A DNA stretch of 64,000 nucleotides from Muribaculum intestinale (GCF_002201515.1 NZ_CP021421.1:3100001-3164000); one strand, 5' to 3'; counted from the first letter of the stretch, positions 8,205 to 16,753 are shown. Made by a program: numbers and translations. Notes: generated from the sequence alone by a model not told the origin.

Positions 8205-8617
8205 CAGATGTGTCGGAATGTGCGTTGGAGTCGGTCGATGTGGGCGCGGGCGCCTAGGTAGGGGTAGCGGGAGAGATCGGGACGGAGGAGGAATGCGCGG
8301 GAGAGGATGTCGAGCATTGTGGCGCAGCAGTGTGCGGCTTCGGCTGGGTCAGTGGTTGTTGCGGAGCGCTGGCGCAGTATGGCAAATATGGCGGTGAGGC
8401 AGTCGCGTTCGTCTGCCGGAGGGTATGTGCCGTCGCCGTATGTGGAGAGGAGTGTGCGGTAGCGTGCATCGAGCTCGGCCCATGTGGCGGTAGATGCGTC
8501 TATAGGCGGGCAGACAACAGATGTAGGCAGGATGCGGTTGCCGGATTCAGGGCTCGGTGTAGCTCCATTGGCACAGGCACGTCCTGAGTTTATATCGGTA
8601 TGCGGAGTGGTGGCCAT
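8204..8617 (-). CDS. Small helical protein in the UpxZ position, function unknown
   Basis: 137 residues. The first 40 are low-complexity (Thr/Pro/Ser-rich) with no signal peptide. The remainder looks helical (TWAELDARYRTLL, DCLTAIFAILRQRS, AHCCATMLDILSRAFLL). It lies 6 bp after the NusG-like regulator and overlaps the next gene by one base. In Bacteroides capsule loci the gene after upxY is upxZ, a small helical protein that inhibits UpxY proteins of other loci. Position, size and helical character fit that role, but I do not see convincing sequence identity with UpxZ, so the comparison is an inference. The high GC content matches the regulator. Confidence 0.6.
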   Translation of the reverse strand: MATTPHTDINSGRACANGATPSPESGNRILPTSVVCPPIDASTATWAELDARYRTLLSTYGDGTYPPADERDCLTAIFAILRQRSATTTDPAEAAHCCATMLDILSRAFLLRPDLSRYPYLGARAHIDRLQRTFRHI

Positions 8618-8623
8618 GGCTGT

Positions 8624-10039
8624 TCAGGCATTGTCCCCCACTCCACGGAGGAATTTCTTTGGCACTTCGGCGGTGACTACCGCGCTGATGCCGGTTATGC
8701 GTACTATGACTCGGAAACTGTCGCTCCCGGCTTTTTCGATTATGCCTACATGTCCTGAGAAATTTCCGTCGGTGATTATTACCGTATCGTTGATTTCCAG
8801 TCCGGGAGGATTGTCGCCAGCCTTTGGGAAGTACAGTTTTATGGTGTCGGCGCCGACTCGGGCAAGGAGCATGAATGTCATCATCTCGGTGTCGGAGATG
8901 ATGGCGGGGCTTTTCTCGCCGGTGCGGTATGAATAGACGTATGCGTGGCTGCCGAGATGGCGCTTTATGTCTCGCGCACGGGTGGCGGTGGCGCGGAAAA
9001 AGAGCATCGGCTGCATCACCTTGTCGCAGCCTTCAGTGACGGCTGAGTCTCCGCTGAAGGGGATGTATACGTCGTCGGGCTCTATGCCGAGTTTTGTCTT
9101 GGCATAGAGCAGGCGCTCTTTTATTTCTGAGGGAGCGGTGGTGAAGCATCGCGCTCCATACCAGTGGTTTGTGGAACTTTCGATGGTGTCGGCAACGGCA
9201 TAGTATACCTCCTGAATATCGTCGGCGGAGATTGACTCGTCGGCTTCGGAATAGCGCAGGATGGCAACGTCGCTGTTGTTGACAGCCGAGGCTATTACCG
9301 TGGCCGGGACTCCGTCGGTGCGGGCCAATGCTACCCATACATCAGCCGATGATTTTGGGAGGAGGGGGTGGCGCAGTGAGAGTGTCGCACCAATGGCATC
9401 GAGACATTTCGGGTAGCTGTCATCGGCAAGAGTCGAGAGGCATTGGGAAATGCTTACTCCGAACTCTTCCTTGAAATGCCGTATCACGGACAGTGCCTGT
9501 GACGGTACACTTATTGAGACTCCGGTGCGCAATGTGGAGCGACCGTTCGTCTCGATAGCACTAAGTGCCGCAGGGAGCTCTTCTATGTCGATCCCGCCCA
9601 GCAGTGTGCTGAGAATGAATATTCGTCGTGCTTTTTCAAGCGCCGGATAGGTGGACAGTGCTGTTGTGTCCTTGATCTTGCGGAAGTCGGCGGGGGTGAT
9701 GTGGCGTGTGTCGCTCTCATTTTTGGAGCCGATGCCGGCAAACGCTTCTTTTATCGCCGGTCGGTATTCCGGCCCGAGATAGGAGTTGAGGAGCGAGCGC
9801 AGACTGCGCAGATATTGGGATATGCTTCCTGGAGAAAGTCGGTCGGATAGGTGTGTCCGGAATCCTGCAATGTATTTTCCATCAATTTCAGAAGGTGTCA
9901 AATACCCCCCCCCATGTGTTCTAACCTGCTTTAATACAGCAAGATACAACTTTTGAGACTTTTCGGAATAATTTTCTTCGACATATCGTTCGAGATTGTC
10001 GACCGAGATTTGCTCTGCTGTTGTGACAGGAGGGTACAT
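8624..10039 (-). CDS. Tyrosine-recombinase-like/NusG-like (UpxY-type) fusion regulator with G9 tract
   Basis: 471 residues in two halves. Residues 12-100 match the SAM-like N-terminal DNA-binding domain of Bacteroidetes tyrosine recombinases (YSEKSQKLYLAVL, LSPGSISQYLRSLRSLLNSYL). Residues 112-285 keep the length and outline of the catalytic core, but the first-box Arg site reads STLLGGIDIEEL and the HxxR box reads SADVWVALA. An aligned tyrosine (Y263) may remain. Recombinase activity therefore looks lost. Residues 292-400 resemble the NusG/UpxY N-domain (NHWYGARCFTTAPSEIKERL), and 415-466 a KOW domain (INDTVIITDGNFSGHVGIIE). UpxY proteins prevent premature termination in capsule operons, so that role is likely. 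Codons 43-45 are nine consecutive Gs (9905-9913); G8 gives TGA after 46 residues and G10 after 51. The gene leads the locus behind a strong promoter and long leader. Confidence 0.8.
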   Translation of the reverse strand: MYPPVTTAEQISVDNLERYVEENYSEKSQKLYLAVLKQVRTHGGGYLTPSEIDGKYIAGFRTHLSDRLSPGSISQYLRSLRSLLNSYLGPEYRPAIKEAFAGIGSKNESDTRHITPADFRKIKDTTALSTYPALEKARRIFILSTLLGGIDIEELPAALSAIETNGRSTLRTGVSISVPSQALSVIRHFKEEFGVSISQCLSTLADDSYPKCLDAIGATLSLRHPLLPKSSADVWVALARTDGVPATVIASAVNNSDVAILRYSEADESISADDIQEVYYAVADTIESSTNHWYGARCFTTAPSEIKERLLYAKTKLGIEPDDVYIPFSGDSAVTEGCDKVMQPMLFFRATATRARDIKRHLGSHAYVYSYRTGEKSPAIISDTEMMTFMLLARVGADTIKLYFPKAGDNPPGLEINDTVIITDGNFSGHVGIIEKAGSDSFRVIVRITGISAVVTAEVPKKFLRGVGDNA

Positions 10040-10225
10040 AAAAAATTAAACCGCTTGATTTAGCGGCAATTCTTTCTCTCCCCCACAAACCGTACGGAAT
10101 TGAGTGGGGTGACTGGTGTAATAATGATGGATGAGCGTGTAATCACAGATAACACACATAGAATCAAAGCATAATATCAGAAATACCTCTGCTGCATTTG
10201 CCGGATAAAGGCCGATTCTTTTCTG

Positions 10226-10257
10226 CAAAGTTAAGCCAAATATGCGATTCAGTCAAA
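10226..10257 (-). promoter_or_regulatory. Bacteroidales promoter of the polysaccharide locus
   Basis: On the minus strand, TTTG at 10257-10254, a 20-bp spacer, then TAACTTTG at 10233-10226. This is an exact match to the -33/-7 consensus TTTG-N19-21-TAnnTTTG. The predicted start is near 10221. Confidence 0.75.
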
Positions 10258-10305
10258 TTTAATGGCATATTTATAGCCGAGATAAGTATAATAGCTTGAA
10301 TACCA

Positions 10306-10348
10306 AAGGCTACAGATTGCCTGCGGTTAAGCTGCAATCTGTAGCCTT
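10306..10348 (-). terminator. Hairpin terminator after korB
   Basis: A perfect 15-bp inverted repeat (10306-10320 with 10334-10348, arm AAGGCTACAGATTGC) with a 13-nt loop, 24 nt past the korB stop. It lacks a strong T run but is the only hairpin between korB and the next promoter, so it probably ends the korAB transcript. Confidence 0.6.
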
Positions 10349-10371
10349 GGATAAATATCGTGTACCGATTA

Positions 10372-11385
10372 TTATTCTACCGTCCAATGCTCGCCTGCGA
10401 GAATCATCGAACGGAGCGTATCAAATCCTTTCTTTGCCCGAACGTCGGCAATCTGAGCGTCAATCTCTTCATTGTAGACCGGAGAGTCGACATCCCTGAT
10501 TACACCGATGGCGAGCGGTAGCTCCTGTCCATCCATCATGGCAAGCTGCTGGTGGAGGAAGTTTGACTGTGTATGTGCGTCGTGCACAAGCACATCGTCG
10601 ATAGTGTAGCCGTCTTTGCCAAGTTCGACGGCTTTCAGATAGAATCCATCACGCACAAGTCCGCGGTTCATCTCCTTGCCAAAAAGCATTTTCTCGCCAT
10701 GGCGCAGATGGATAGTGCGGTCGGCTCGATATTCTCTGTCGGTGATATGATTGTGGATGCCGTTGTTGAATATCACACAGTTCTGAAGCAACTCGACGAC
10801 CGAGGTGCCACGGTGGCGTCCGGCGGCAACCATTACTTCCTGCGAGGTGGCAAGTTCTACATCGATAGACCGGGCGAAGAATGTGCCTCGCGCTCCAAAC
10901 ACGAGTTCGGCCGGGATGAATGGATCCTCCGTTGTGCCGTAAGGCGAAGATTTGCTCACAAATCCACGGTCGGATGTGGGAGAGTACTGTCCCTTTGTCA
11001 ATCCATAAATCTTGTTGTTGAGCAACAGTAGATTTATATCGACATTGCGGCGCACGGCGTGGATGAAGTGGTTGCCACCTATGGCAAGGCCGTCGCCATC
11101 ACCGGATATCTGCCACACCGTCATATCGGGATTGGCTACCTTGAATCCGGTAGCAATTGCCGCGGCTCGCCCATGGATAGTGTGGAATCCATAGGTATTC
11201 ATATAGTACGGCAGGCGGGAGCTGCATCCGATACCGGATATTACAGCTGTCATATGCGGCGCAACTCCAATCTCGGCCATGGCCTTATGGAGGACATTGA
11301 GAATAGCATGGTCGCCACAACCGGGACACCAGCGTACCGGCTGGTCGCTCTTGTAGTCGGCGGGAGTATATTGCTTTGTATCCAT
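10372..11385 (-). CDS. korB: 2-oxoacid:ferredoxin oxidoreductase beta subunit (KorB)
   Basis: A 337-residue thiamine-diphosphate-binding subunit of 2-oxoglutarate (or related 2-oxoacid):ferredoxin oxidoreductase. It decarboxylates the oxoacid to the acyl-CoA while reducing ferredoxin in the cytosol. Evidence: WCPGCGDHAIL at about 19-29, the diphosphate-binding stretch GDGDGLAIGGNHF followed by NNKIYGLTKGQYSPTS, and a C-terminal extension usual for KorB. It lies 29 bp after korA and forms a complex with it. Such enzymes feed the branched or reductive TCA reactions of anaerobic Bacteroidales. Exact substrate preference is not readable; 2-oxoglutarate is the usual assignment for this pair. Confidence 0.93.
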   Translation of the reverse strand: MDTKQYTPADYKSDQPVRWCPGCGDHAILNVLHKAMAEIGVAPHMTAVISGIGCSSRLPYYMNTYGFHTIHGRAAAIATGFKVANPDMTVWQISGDGDGLAIGGNHFIHAVRRNVDINLLLLNNKIYGLTKGQYSPTSDRGFVSKSSPYGTTEDPFIPAELVFGARGTFFARSIDVELATSQEVMVAAGRHRGTSVVELLQNCVIFNNGIHNHITDREYRADRTIHLRHGEKMLFGKEMNRGLVRDGFYLKAVELGKDGYTIDDVLVHDAHTQSNFLHQQLAMMDGQELPLAIGVIRDVDSPVYNEEIDAQIADVRAKKGFDTLRSMILAGEHWTVE

Positions 11386-11414
11386 TGTTACTAAAGTCTT
11401 TTTAAATTAAGGGA

Positions 11415-13259
11415 CTATTTGGCGAGAATTTCCTTTACACCGGCTACGACCTCGCTAATCAAGAACGGCTGACCCTGAATCTTGTTTATGCGTTTAATCT
11501 GAAGCCCTGGATTACGGCTCTGGAGGAAATCGGCAAACTGACCGGTATTGAGTTCGGCACATATTACTGTTTTGTATCGCGAAAGCACCTCATGTGTATT
11601 GCGCGGGAGGGGATTGATATAGCGGAAGTGGGCAAAATCAATCTTACAACCCTCCTTTACGAGTTCCTCGGCGGCAGTGCGCAGATGGCCGTAAGTACCA
11701 CCCCACCCGATTAACAAGGTGTCGGCGTCGCCACATCCGATTACTTCAAGTTCAGGGATATCGTCAGCGACGCGCTCTACCTTTTCGCGGCGGGCATATA
11801 CCATCTTTTCATGGTTTACAGGGTCGATGGACAATGCTCCTGTGTTATAGTCTTTTTCCAAACCTCCGAGACGATGGGCCAGACCCTCGGTGCCCGGGAT
11901 AGCCCAATAACGTGCCAAAGTGTCTTCGTCGCGAAGATATGGTCTCCACGATTCACGCAGTCCGTCAGGAACATACCGGGGATTAATCCTGGGGAAATCT
12001 TCTGCATCGGGTACACGCCAAGCGCTCGAGCCATTGCCGATGAATGCATCCGAAAGCAGTATTACGGGAGTCATATGCTCAATGGCTATCCTCGCAGCCT
12101 CAAAAGCCATAGTAAAGCAATCGGTAGGAGAAGCCGGTGCCACGACAACAACAGGAGACTCACCGTTGCGGCCATAAAGGGCCTGCATGAGGTCGGTCTG
12201 TTCGGTCTTTGTCGGAAGACCGGTAGAGGGACCGCCACGCTGCACATCTATAATAACAAGAGGCAATTCTGCCATAACAGCCAATCCGATACCCTCACTC
12301 TTCAATGCCAGACCGGGGCCGGATGTCGAGGTGACACCGATATTCCCGGCAAATGAAGCACCGATAGCAGCACAAACGCCACCAATCTCATCCTCCATCT
12401 GTATAGCTTTGACTCCCAGGTCGCGGCGCTTGGCCAACTCATGAAGGATATCAGTAGCCGGAGTTATAGGGTAACTTCCGAGGAACAGAGGACGGCCGGC
12501 TTTTTCAGAAGCCAGAATCAAGCCCCAGGCAACAGCCGTGTTGCCATTGATATCGGTATATACTCCCGGGCGCACAGCCTCTGACTCAATGCGGTAGGTA
12601 GACACTCCGGCATGGATATTCGCTCCATAGTCATATCCGGCACGTATTACTTTCGCATTCGCCTCAAACACCGCCGGTTTCTTGGCAAACTTGTTGTGAA
12701 GATGATGGATTGCAGCATCAAGCGGACGATCGAAAAGCCAGCATACGAGACCAAGGGCAAATATGTTTCTGCATTTAAGTACCGATTTATTGTCAAGTCC
12801 GGAATCTGCAAGCGCAGCTTTAGTCATTGACGTAACGGGCACTTCGACCACCTCGACCTTAAGGTCCAGTTCGGTGTACGGATCAGATGTCTCAAATTTA
12901 GCTTTCTTCAGGTCACTCTCCTTGAAAGAATCAATGTCGACAATTGCCACGCCTCCCTTTTTAAGATGCTTGACATTCTGCTTCAATGCGGCAGGATTCA
13001 TTGCAATAAGGACGTCGGCCTTGTCGCCGGGCGTATGCACTCCGATACCAAGGTTTACCTGAAACCCGGATACGCCACTGAGCGACCCTTGAGGAGCGCG
13101 TACTTCGGCAGGATAGTCAGGGAATGTCGACACCTGATTACCGACACCAGCCGATACATTTGTAAAAATGTTTCCGGCAAGCTGCATACCGTCGCCAGAA
13201 TCACCGGAAAATCTTACTACCACCTTATCAATGGTCTTTACATCAGCTTTTTCTAACAT
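11415..13259 (-). CDS. korA: 2-oxoacid:ferredoxin oxidoreductase alpha subunit (KorA, gamma-alpha fusion)
   Basis: 614 residues in the fused gamma-alpha order typical of Bacteroidetes KorA. Residues about 10-195 are the gamma domain (VVRFSGDSGDGMQLAGNIF start). Residues about 220-600 are the alpha domain, with GSYPITPATDILHELA, the MEDEIGGVCAAIGAS segment and TSTSGPGLALKSEG. Together with KorB it oxidises a 2-oxoacid with CoA and ferredoxin. The gene lies 25 bp after the dihydroorotase-like gene and 29 bp before korB, so it probably belongs to the transcript starting at aspC. The ATG at 13259 is well placed for the family start. Confidence 0.93.
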   Translation of the reverse strand: MLEKADVKTIDKVVVRFSGDSGDGMQLAGNIFTNVSAGVGNQVSTFPDYPAEVRAPQGSLSGVSGFQVNLGIGVHTPGDKADVLIAMNPAALKQNVKHLKKGGVAIVDIDSFKESDLKKAKFETSDPYTELDLKVEVVEVPVTSMTKAALADSGLDNKSVLKCRNIFALGLVCWLFDRPLDAAIHHLHNKFAKKPAVFEANAKVIRAGYDYGANIHAGVSTYRIESEAVRPGVYTDINGNTAVAWGLILASEKAGRPLFLGSYPITPATDILHELAKRRDLGVKAIQMEDEIGGVCAAIGASFAGNIGVTSTSGPGLALKSEGIGLAVMAELPLVIIDVQRGGPSTGLPTKTEQTDLMQALYGRNGESPVVVVAPASPTDCFTMAFEAARIAIEHMTPVILLSDAFIGNGSSAWRVPDAEDFPRINPRYVPDGLRESWRPYLRDEDTLARYWAIPGTEGLAHRLGGLEKDYNTGALSIDPVNHEKMVYARREKVERVADDIPELEVIGCGDADTLLIGWGGTYGHLRTAAEELVKEGCKIDFAHFRYINPLPRNTHEVLSRYKTVICAELNTGQFADFLQSRNPGLQIKRINKIQGQPFLISEVVAGVKEILAK

Positions 13260-13284
13260 GATGGTCTATTATAGTGTGTATTAA

Positions 13285-14646
13285 TTATCTTGTTTTGCGC
13301 AATTCAAAACGTATGGCCTGACCTCGGGTCTCTGCAAGTATCTTTCCGTCCCGCCAAACAGGTTTACCGTCAACCCATGTTGCAATCACCTGATTATGGA
13401 GAGTAGTTCCGGCAAGCGGAGTCCATCCACATCGGCTGAGCGCCATATCATCGGTCACGGTATAGGATGTGCCGGTACGCACTACCGCTATATCGGCCGC
13501 AAATCCCTTGCGCAAAAAACCACGACGTCGTATACCGAACAGACGCGCGGGAGCATGGCACATTTTTTCTACAACAAGCTCGCGTGTGAATATACCCATA
13601 TCTGCCATCTCAAGCATCACCGGGAGAGAAAACTGCACCATTGGTGCACCTGAAGTTGCTGTAAGGGCGTCGCCTTCTTTTTCCACAAGCAAATGTGGAG
13701 CATGGTCAGTGGCCACAATGTCGATACGCCCGTCGGACAACGCCTTGCGCAGTGCATCACGGTCCGCCGACGTCTTGATGGCCGGATTCATCTTTATCCG
13801 AGCGCCAAGACGTTCGTAATCCCGGTCACAGAACCAAAGATGATGCACCGAAACCTCTGCCGTAATACGCTTATCCGCCAATGGACGATTTGAAAACATC
13901 GCAGCTTCCTCCGCAGTACTCACATGCAGCACATGCAGGCGGCTACCATACTTACGAGCCCGTCTAATAGCTTTCCCGGTACTGAGTATACAAGCCTCCC
14001 GAGAGCGGATTTCCGGATGAAGAGCAATATGGACTCCATCCGGATACTCGGCAGAAATACGTTCACGGTTAGCACATATGGTGGCTTCATCCTCTGAGTG
14101 TACGGCAATAACAGCCGGTACACGCGCGAAAATTCTATTTAAAGCCTTCTCGTTGTCAACAAGCATATTTCCCGTAGAAGATCCGAGAAACAGTTTCACA
14201 CCCGGACATCTTGTGAAATCGGTTTTCAGAAGAGTGTCCAGATTGTCGTTTGTGGCTCCTATGAAAAAAGCATAGTTCACCGCAGACACTTCCCTACCTC
14301 GCATCAGCTTGCTTCGTAATGCATCGGTCGTTACTGTCGGAGGTTTAGTGTTGGGCATATCCATGAATGAAGTGACACCTCCGGCGGCGGCAGCCTGCGA
14401 TTCAGTAGCGATATCACCCTTATGTGTCAGCCCCGGGTCACGGAAATGAACCTGGTCATCGATAACGCCGGGAATTACAATACATCCGCCGGCATCAAAT
14501 GAATCGGTACAGTTTGCTATAATTTCATTGGCAGGTGTACCATGACAGACCCTACGTATTATTCCACGGTCATCAAAAATCAGATATCCCTTGAAACTAT
14601 GGCCTTCGTTTATGATAGTCCCGTTATATATTATTGTACTGTTCAT
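13285..14646 (-). CDS. pyrC: Dihydroorotase-like amidohydrolase
   Basis: 453 residues, amidohydrolase superfamily, type I dihydroorotase/allantoinase branch. Dihydroorotase closes carbamoyl-aspartate to dihydroorotate in pyrimidine synthesis. Seen: the metal site start DDQVHFRDPG (canonical enzymes read HxH, here QxH), the carboxylated-lysine region GVKLFLGSSTG, later metal histidines in VIAVHSEDE and LHVLHVSTAEEA, and the catalytic aspartate in VATDHAPH. The Gln for His change is, from memory, common to Bacteroidetes members annotated as dihydroorotase, so it is probably a lineage trait. The start overlaps the preceding mannose synthase stop by 4 bp (ATGA). The next gene, korA, follows at 25 bp. 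Confidence 0.87.
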   Translation of the reverse strand: MNSTIIYNGTIINEGHSFKGYLIFDDRGIIRRVCHGTPANEIIANCTDSFDAGGCIVIPGVIDDQVHFRDPGLTHKGDIATESQAAAAGGVTSFMDMPNTKPPTVTTDALRSKLMRGREVSAVNYAFFIGATNDNLDTLLKTDFTRCPGVKLFLGSSTGNMLVDNEKALNRIFARVPAVIAVHSEDEATICANRERISAEYPDGVHIALHPEIRSREACILSTGKAIRRARKYGSRLHVLHVSTAEEAAMFSNRPLADKRITAEVSVHHLWFCDRDYERLGARIKMNPAIKTSADRDALRKALSDGRIDIVATDHAPHLLVEKEGDALTATSGAPMVQFSLPVMLEMADMGIFTRELVVEKMCHAPARLFGIRRRGFLRKGFAADIAVVRTGTSYTVTDDMALSRCGWTPLAGTTLHNQVIATWVDGKPVWRDGKILAETRGQAIRFELRKTR

Positions 14647-15380
14647 TTTCCCGGATATTTTCTAAACCAACTGTCAATCTTCAAGCGTATCACACCAAAC
14701 ATAGCCTCCGAGAATATTCCCGAACTCATCTTGCTTGTTCCCAGCACCCGATTGACAAAAATTATAGGCACTTCTTCGATACGGAAACCCAACTGCCGGG
14801 CGGTGAACTTCATCTCAATCTGAAACGCATAGCCCTTAAAGCGTATTTTGTCAAGCTCCATAGCCTCAAGAACACGTCTCCGATAGCATACAAATCCGGC
14901 AGTAGTGTCATGTACCGGCATACCGGTAATCAATCGGACATATTTTGATGCAAAATATGACATAAGAACACGGCTCATCGGCCAGTTCACTACATTCACC
15001 CCGGTGACATATCTCGACCCTACCGCAACATCCGCACCATTAGCGCATGCAGAATACAGTTTCTCCAAGTCAAGAGGATTATGCGAGAAGTCCGCATCCA
15101 TCTCAAATATATATTCATAACCATGTTCAAGAGCCCAGCGAAATCCGGTTATATACGCGGTGCCGAGTCCGAGTTTGCCGGAACGCTCAATTAAGTGAAT
15201 GCGTCCCGGATGCTCGGTCTGTTTGCTCTTCACAATGGCGGCAGTGCCGTCAGGCGAGCCGTCATCAACTACAAGGACATCCATCGGAGTCGCCAGTGAA
15301 AGTACAGCCTCTATGATGGCGGCGGCATTCTCACACTCATTATAAGTAGGTATGATAACTACCGAGGTGGATTCTGACAT
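14643..15380 (-). CDS. Polyprenol-phosphate mannose synthase-like GT2
   Basis: 245 residues from the ATG at 15380, a GT2 enzyme of the DPM1 branch that makes polyprenyl-phosphate mannose or glucose from GDP/UDP-sugar at the inner membrane. Motifs: VVIIPTYNECENA, LVVDDGSPDGT, FEMDADFSHNP, and VGSRYVTGVNVVNWP near the middle. There is no C-terminal membrane domain, as in soluble DPM1. The open frame extends 31 codons further, but those residues lack family similarity, so the internal start is preferred. It follows the aminotransferase gene by 76 bp and overlaps the next gene by ATGA. The product likely feeds protein or lipid glycosylation outside the cytosol. Confidence 0.88.
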   Translation of the reverse strand: MSESTSVVIIPTYNECENAAAIIEAVLSLATPMDVLVVDDGSPDGTAAIVKSKQTEHPGRIHLIERSGKLGLGTAYITGFRWALEHGYEYIFEMDADFSHNPLDLEKLYSACANGADVAVGSRYVTGVNVVNWPMSRVLMSYFASKYVRLITGMPVHDTTAGFVCYRRRVLEAMELDKIRFKGYAFQIEMKFTARQLGFRIEEVPIIFVNRVLGTSKMSSGIFSEAMFGVIRLKIDSWFRKYPGK

Positions 15381-15456
15381 TGTTATAAACTTATTCTCAG
15401 TTAGGTAATGGATATGTTGATTGCAGCTGCGAGATTTATACTTGCAGACAATCTGT

Positions 15457-16653
15457 TTATACGAGAAGAGCAAGTGCGCTTTTTATGCGCTCCATAGCTT
15501 CACGGATATTGTCGTCGGATGTGGCATAGCTCATACGGATATACCCCGGAGCACAGAACGCAGATCCGGCAACAGTTGCCACGTGTGCTTCCTGAAGCAG
15601 ATACATGGCCAAATCCGAATCGTTATTTATGACATAATCACCATTGCGTTTGCCAAAATATCTTGAGACTTCCGGAAAAAGATAGAATGCGCCCTGAGGT
15701 TCGTTGACTTTCCACCCCGGGATTGTACGCGCAAGTCCGACAATGAGGTCGCGACGACGCTCAAACGCCTTGCGCATATCCTCAACACACTCCTGTGGTC
15801 CGGTATAGGCAGCCTCAGCAGCTTTCTGGGCTATAGAACATGCTCCTGAAGTGTACTGGCTTTGCAGTTTGGAGGTAGCCTTCGCAAGCCACAGCGGAGC
15901 GGCAAGGAATCCGATACGCCATCCGGTCATAGCATATGCTTTTGACACACCGTTGACAATAGCAGTACGGTCGGCAATAGCTTCAAATGAAGCCATGGAA
16001 GTAAAGGAGCCTGTAAAGTTGATGTGTTCGTAAATCTCATCCGACAGCACCAACACATCAGGATAATCGGCAAGCACATCAACAAGAGCCTGAAGCTCCT
16101 CGCGGCTATACACGCTTCCGGTAGGATTGCTTGGCGAGTTGAACATTATAAGGCGTGTGCGCGGAGTTAACGCTGAACGCAACTGCTCCGGAGTAATCTT
16201 AAAATCATTCTCAATAGTAGCAGGAACCTCTACGCTCTTTCCTCCGGCGAGATTTACCATCTCTACATAGCTTACCCATGCAGGAGTAGGAATCACCACC
16301 TCGTCGCCAGGATTTACTACTGCGAGCACTACGTTGCATAACGACTGTTTTGCTCCGCCACTGACAACAATCTGTTCCGGAGCAAAGTCAATGCCATTCT
16401 CTTTCTTAAGAGTTTCAGATATTGCCTTACGCAATGACATATATCCGGGAACCGGAGTATAGAAAGAGAAATTGTTGTCAATAGCCTTGACAGCGGCAGT
16501 CTTGATATGGTTAGGTGTGTTAAAATCGGGTTCTCCAACAGAGAGATTGATAACATCCACGCCCCGGGCCTTCAGTTCCTGACTTTTCTGCGACATGGCA
16601 AGGGTCTGTGAAGGAGCCAACGCATTTACACGGTCTGAGATATGTTCCATCAT
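15457..16653 (-). CDS. aspC: Aspartate aminotransferase-like PLP enzyme
   Basis: 398 residues, fold-type I PLP aminotransferase of the AspC subgroup I-gamma. Seen: NLSVGEPDFNTP near 37-48, the substrate stretch NSPSNPTG near 174-181, the SDEIYEHI Asp contacting the pyridine nitrogen, and the PLP lysine in VNGVSKAYAMTGWRIGF. It should swap amino groups between aspartate (or aromatic amino acids) and 2-oxoglutarate in the cytosol. A strong promoter lies 50-80 bp upstream, so this gene probably heads the aspC-mannose synthase-pyrC-korA-korB transcript. Start at 16653 or the adjacent Met at 16650 cannot be separated. Confidence 0.92.
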   Translation of the reverse strand: MMEHISDRVNALAPSQTLAMSQKSQELKARGVDVINLSVGEPDFNTPNHIKTAAVKAIDNNFSFYTPVPGYMSLRKAISETLKKENGIDFAPEQIVVSGGAKQSLCNVVLAVVNPGDEVVIPTPAWVSYVEMVNLAGGKSVEVPATIENDFKITPEQLRSALTPRTRLIMFNSPSNPTGSVYSREELQALVDVLADYPDVLVLSDEIYEHINFTGSFTSMASFEAIADRTAIVNGVSKAYAMTGWRIGFLAAPLWLAKATSKLQSQYTSGACSIAQKAAEAAYTGPQECVEDMRKAFERRRDLIVGLARTIPGWKVNEPQGAFYLFPEVSRYFGKRNGDYVINNDSDLAMYLLQEAHVATVAGSAFCAPGYIRMSYATSDDNIREAMERIKSALALLV

Positions 16654-16703
16654 TTGCTATTGTTTATATTGTTATTTTTCTATTCATTTCAAGACATTAT
16701 ATG

Positions 16704-16734
16704 CAAAAGTATAAAATCTTAAGCATAATTCCAA
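16704..16734 (-). promoter_or_regulatory. Promoter of the aspC transcript
   Basis: Minus strand: TTG at 16734-16732, a 20-bp spacer, TACTTTTG at 16711-16704, matching the Bacteroidales -33/-7 pattern. The predicted start is about 45 nt before the aspC ATG. Confidence 0.6.
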
Positions 16735-16753
16735 CATTTTGCCATCGTATACT

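Larger units (their letters stand above)
10040..10371. other. Leader and promoter region of the polysaccharide locus
   Basis: 332 bp without a convincing gene. It contains the korAB-side hairpin (10306-10348), the locus promoter (10226-10257) and, if transcription starts near 10221, an untranslated leader of about 180 nt before the regulator's ATG. Long leaders are usual targets of UpxY/NusG-like antiterminators. A 60-codon frame on the minus strand (10046-10228) begins upstream of the predicted transcript start and looks accidental. Confidence 0.6.

Noticed and set aside
9033..9338. 101-codon frame on the minus strand inside the regulator gene
   Set aside because: It is a shifted-frame shadow of the GC-rich fusion gene; composition is Arg/His-rich and lacks family signals.
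10046..10228. 60-codon minus-strand frame in the locus leader
   Set aside because: It starts upstream of the predicted transcript start, has no recognisable domain and no start signal; treated as leader sequence.
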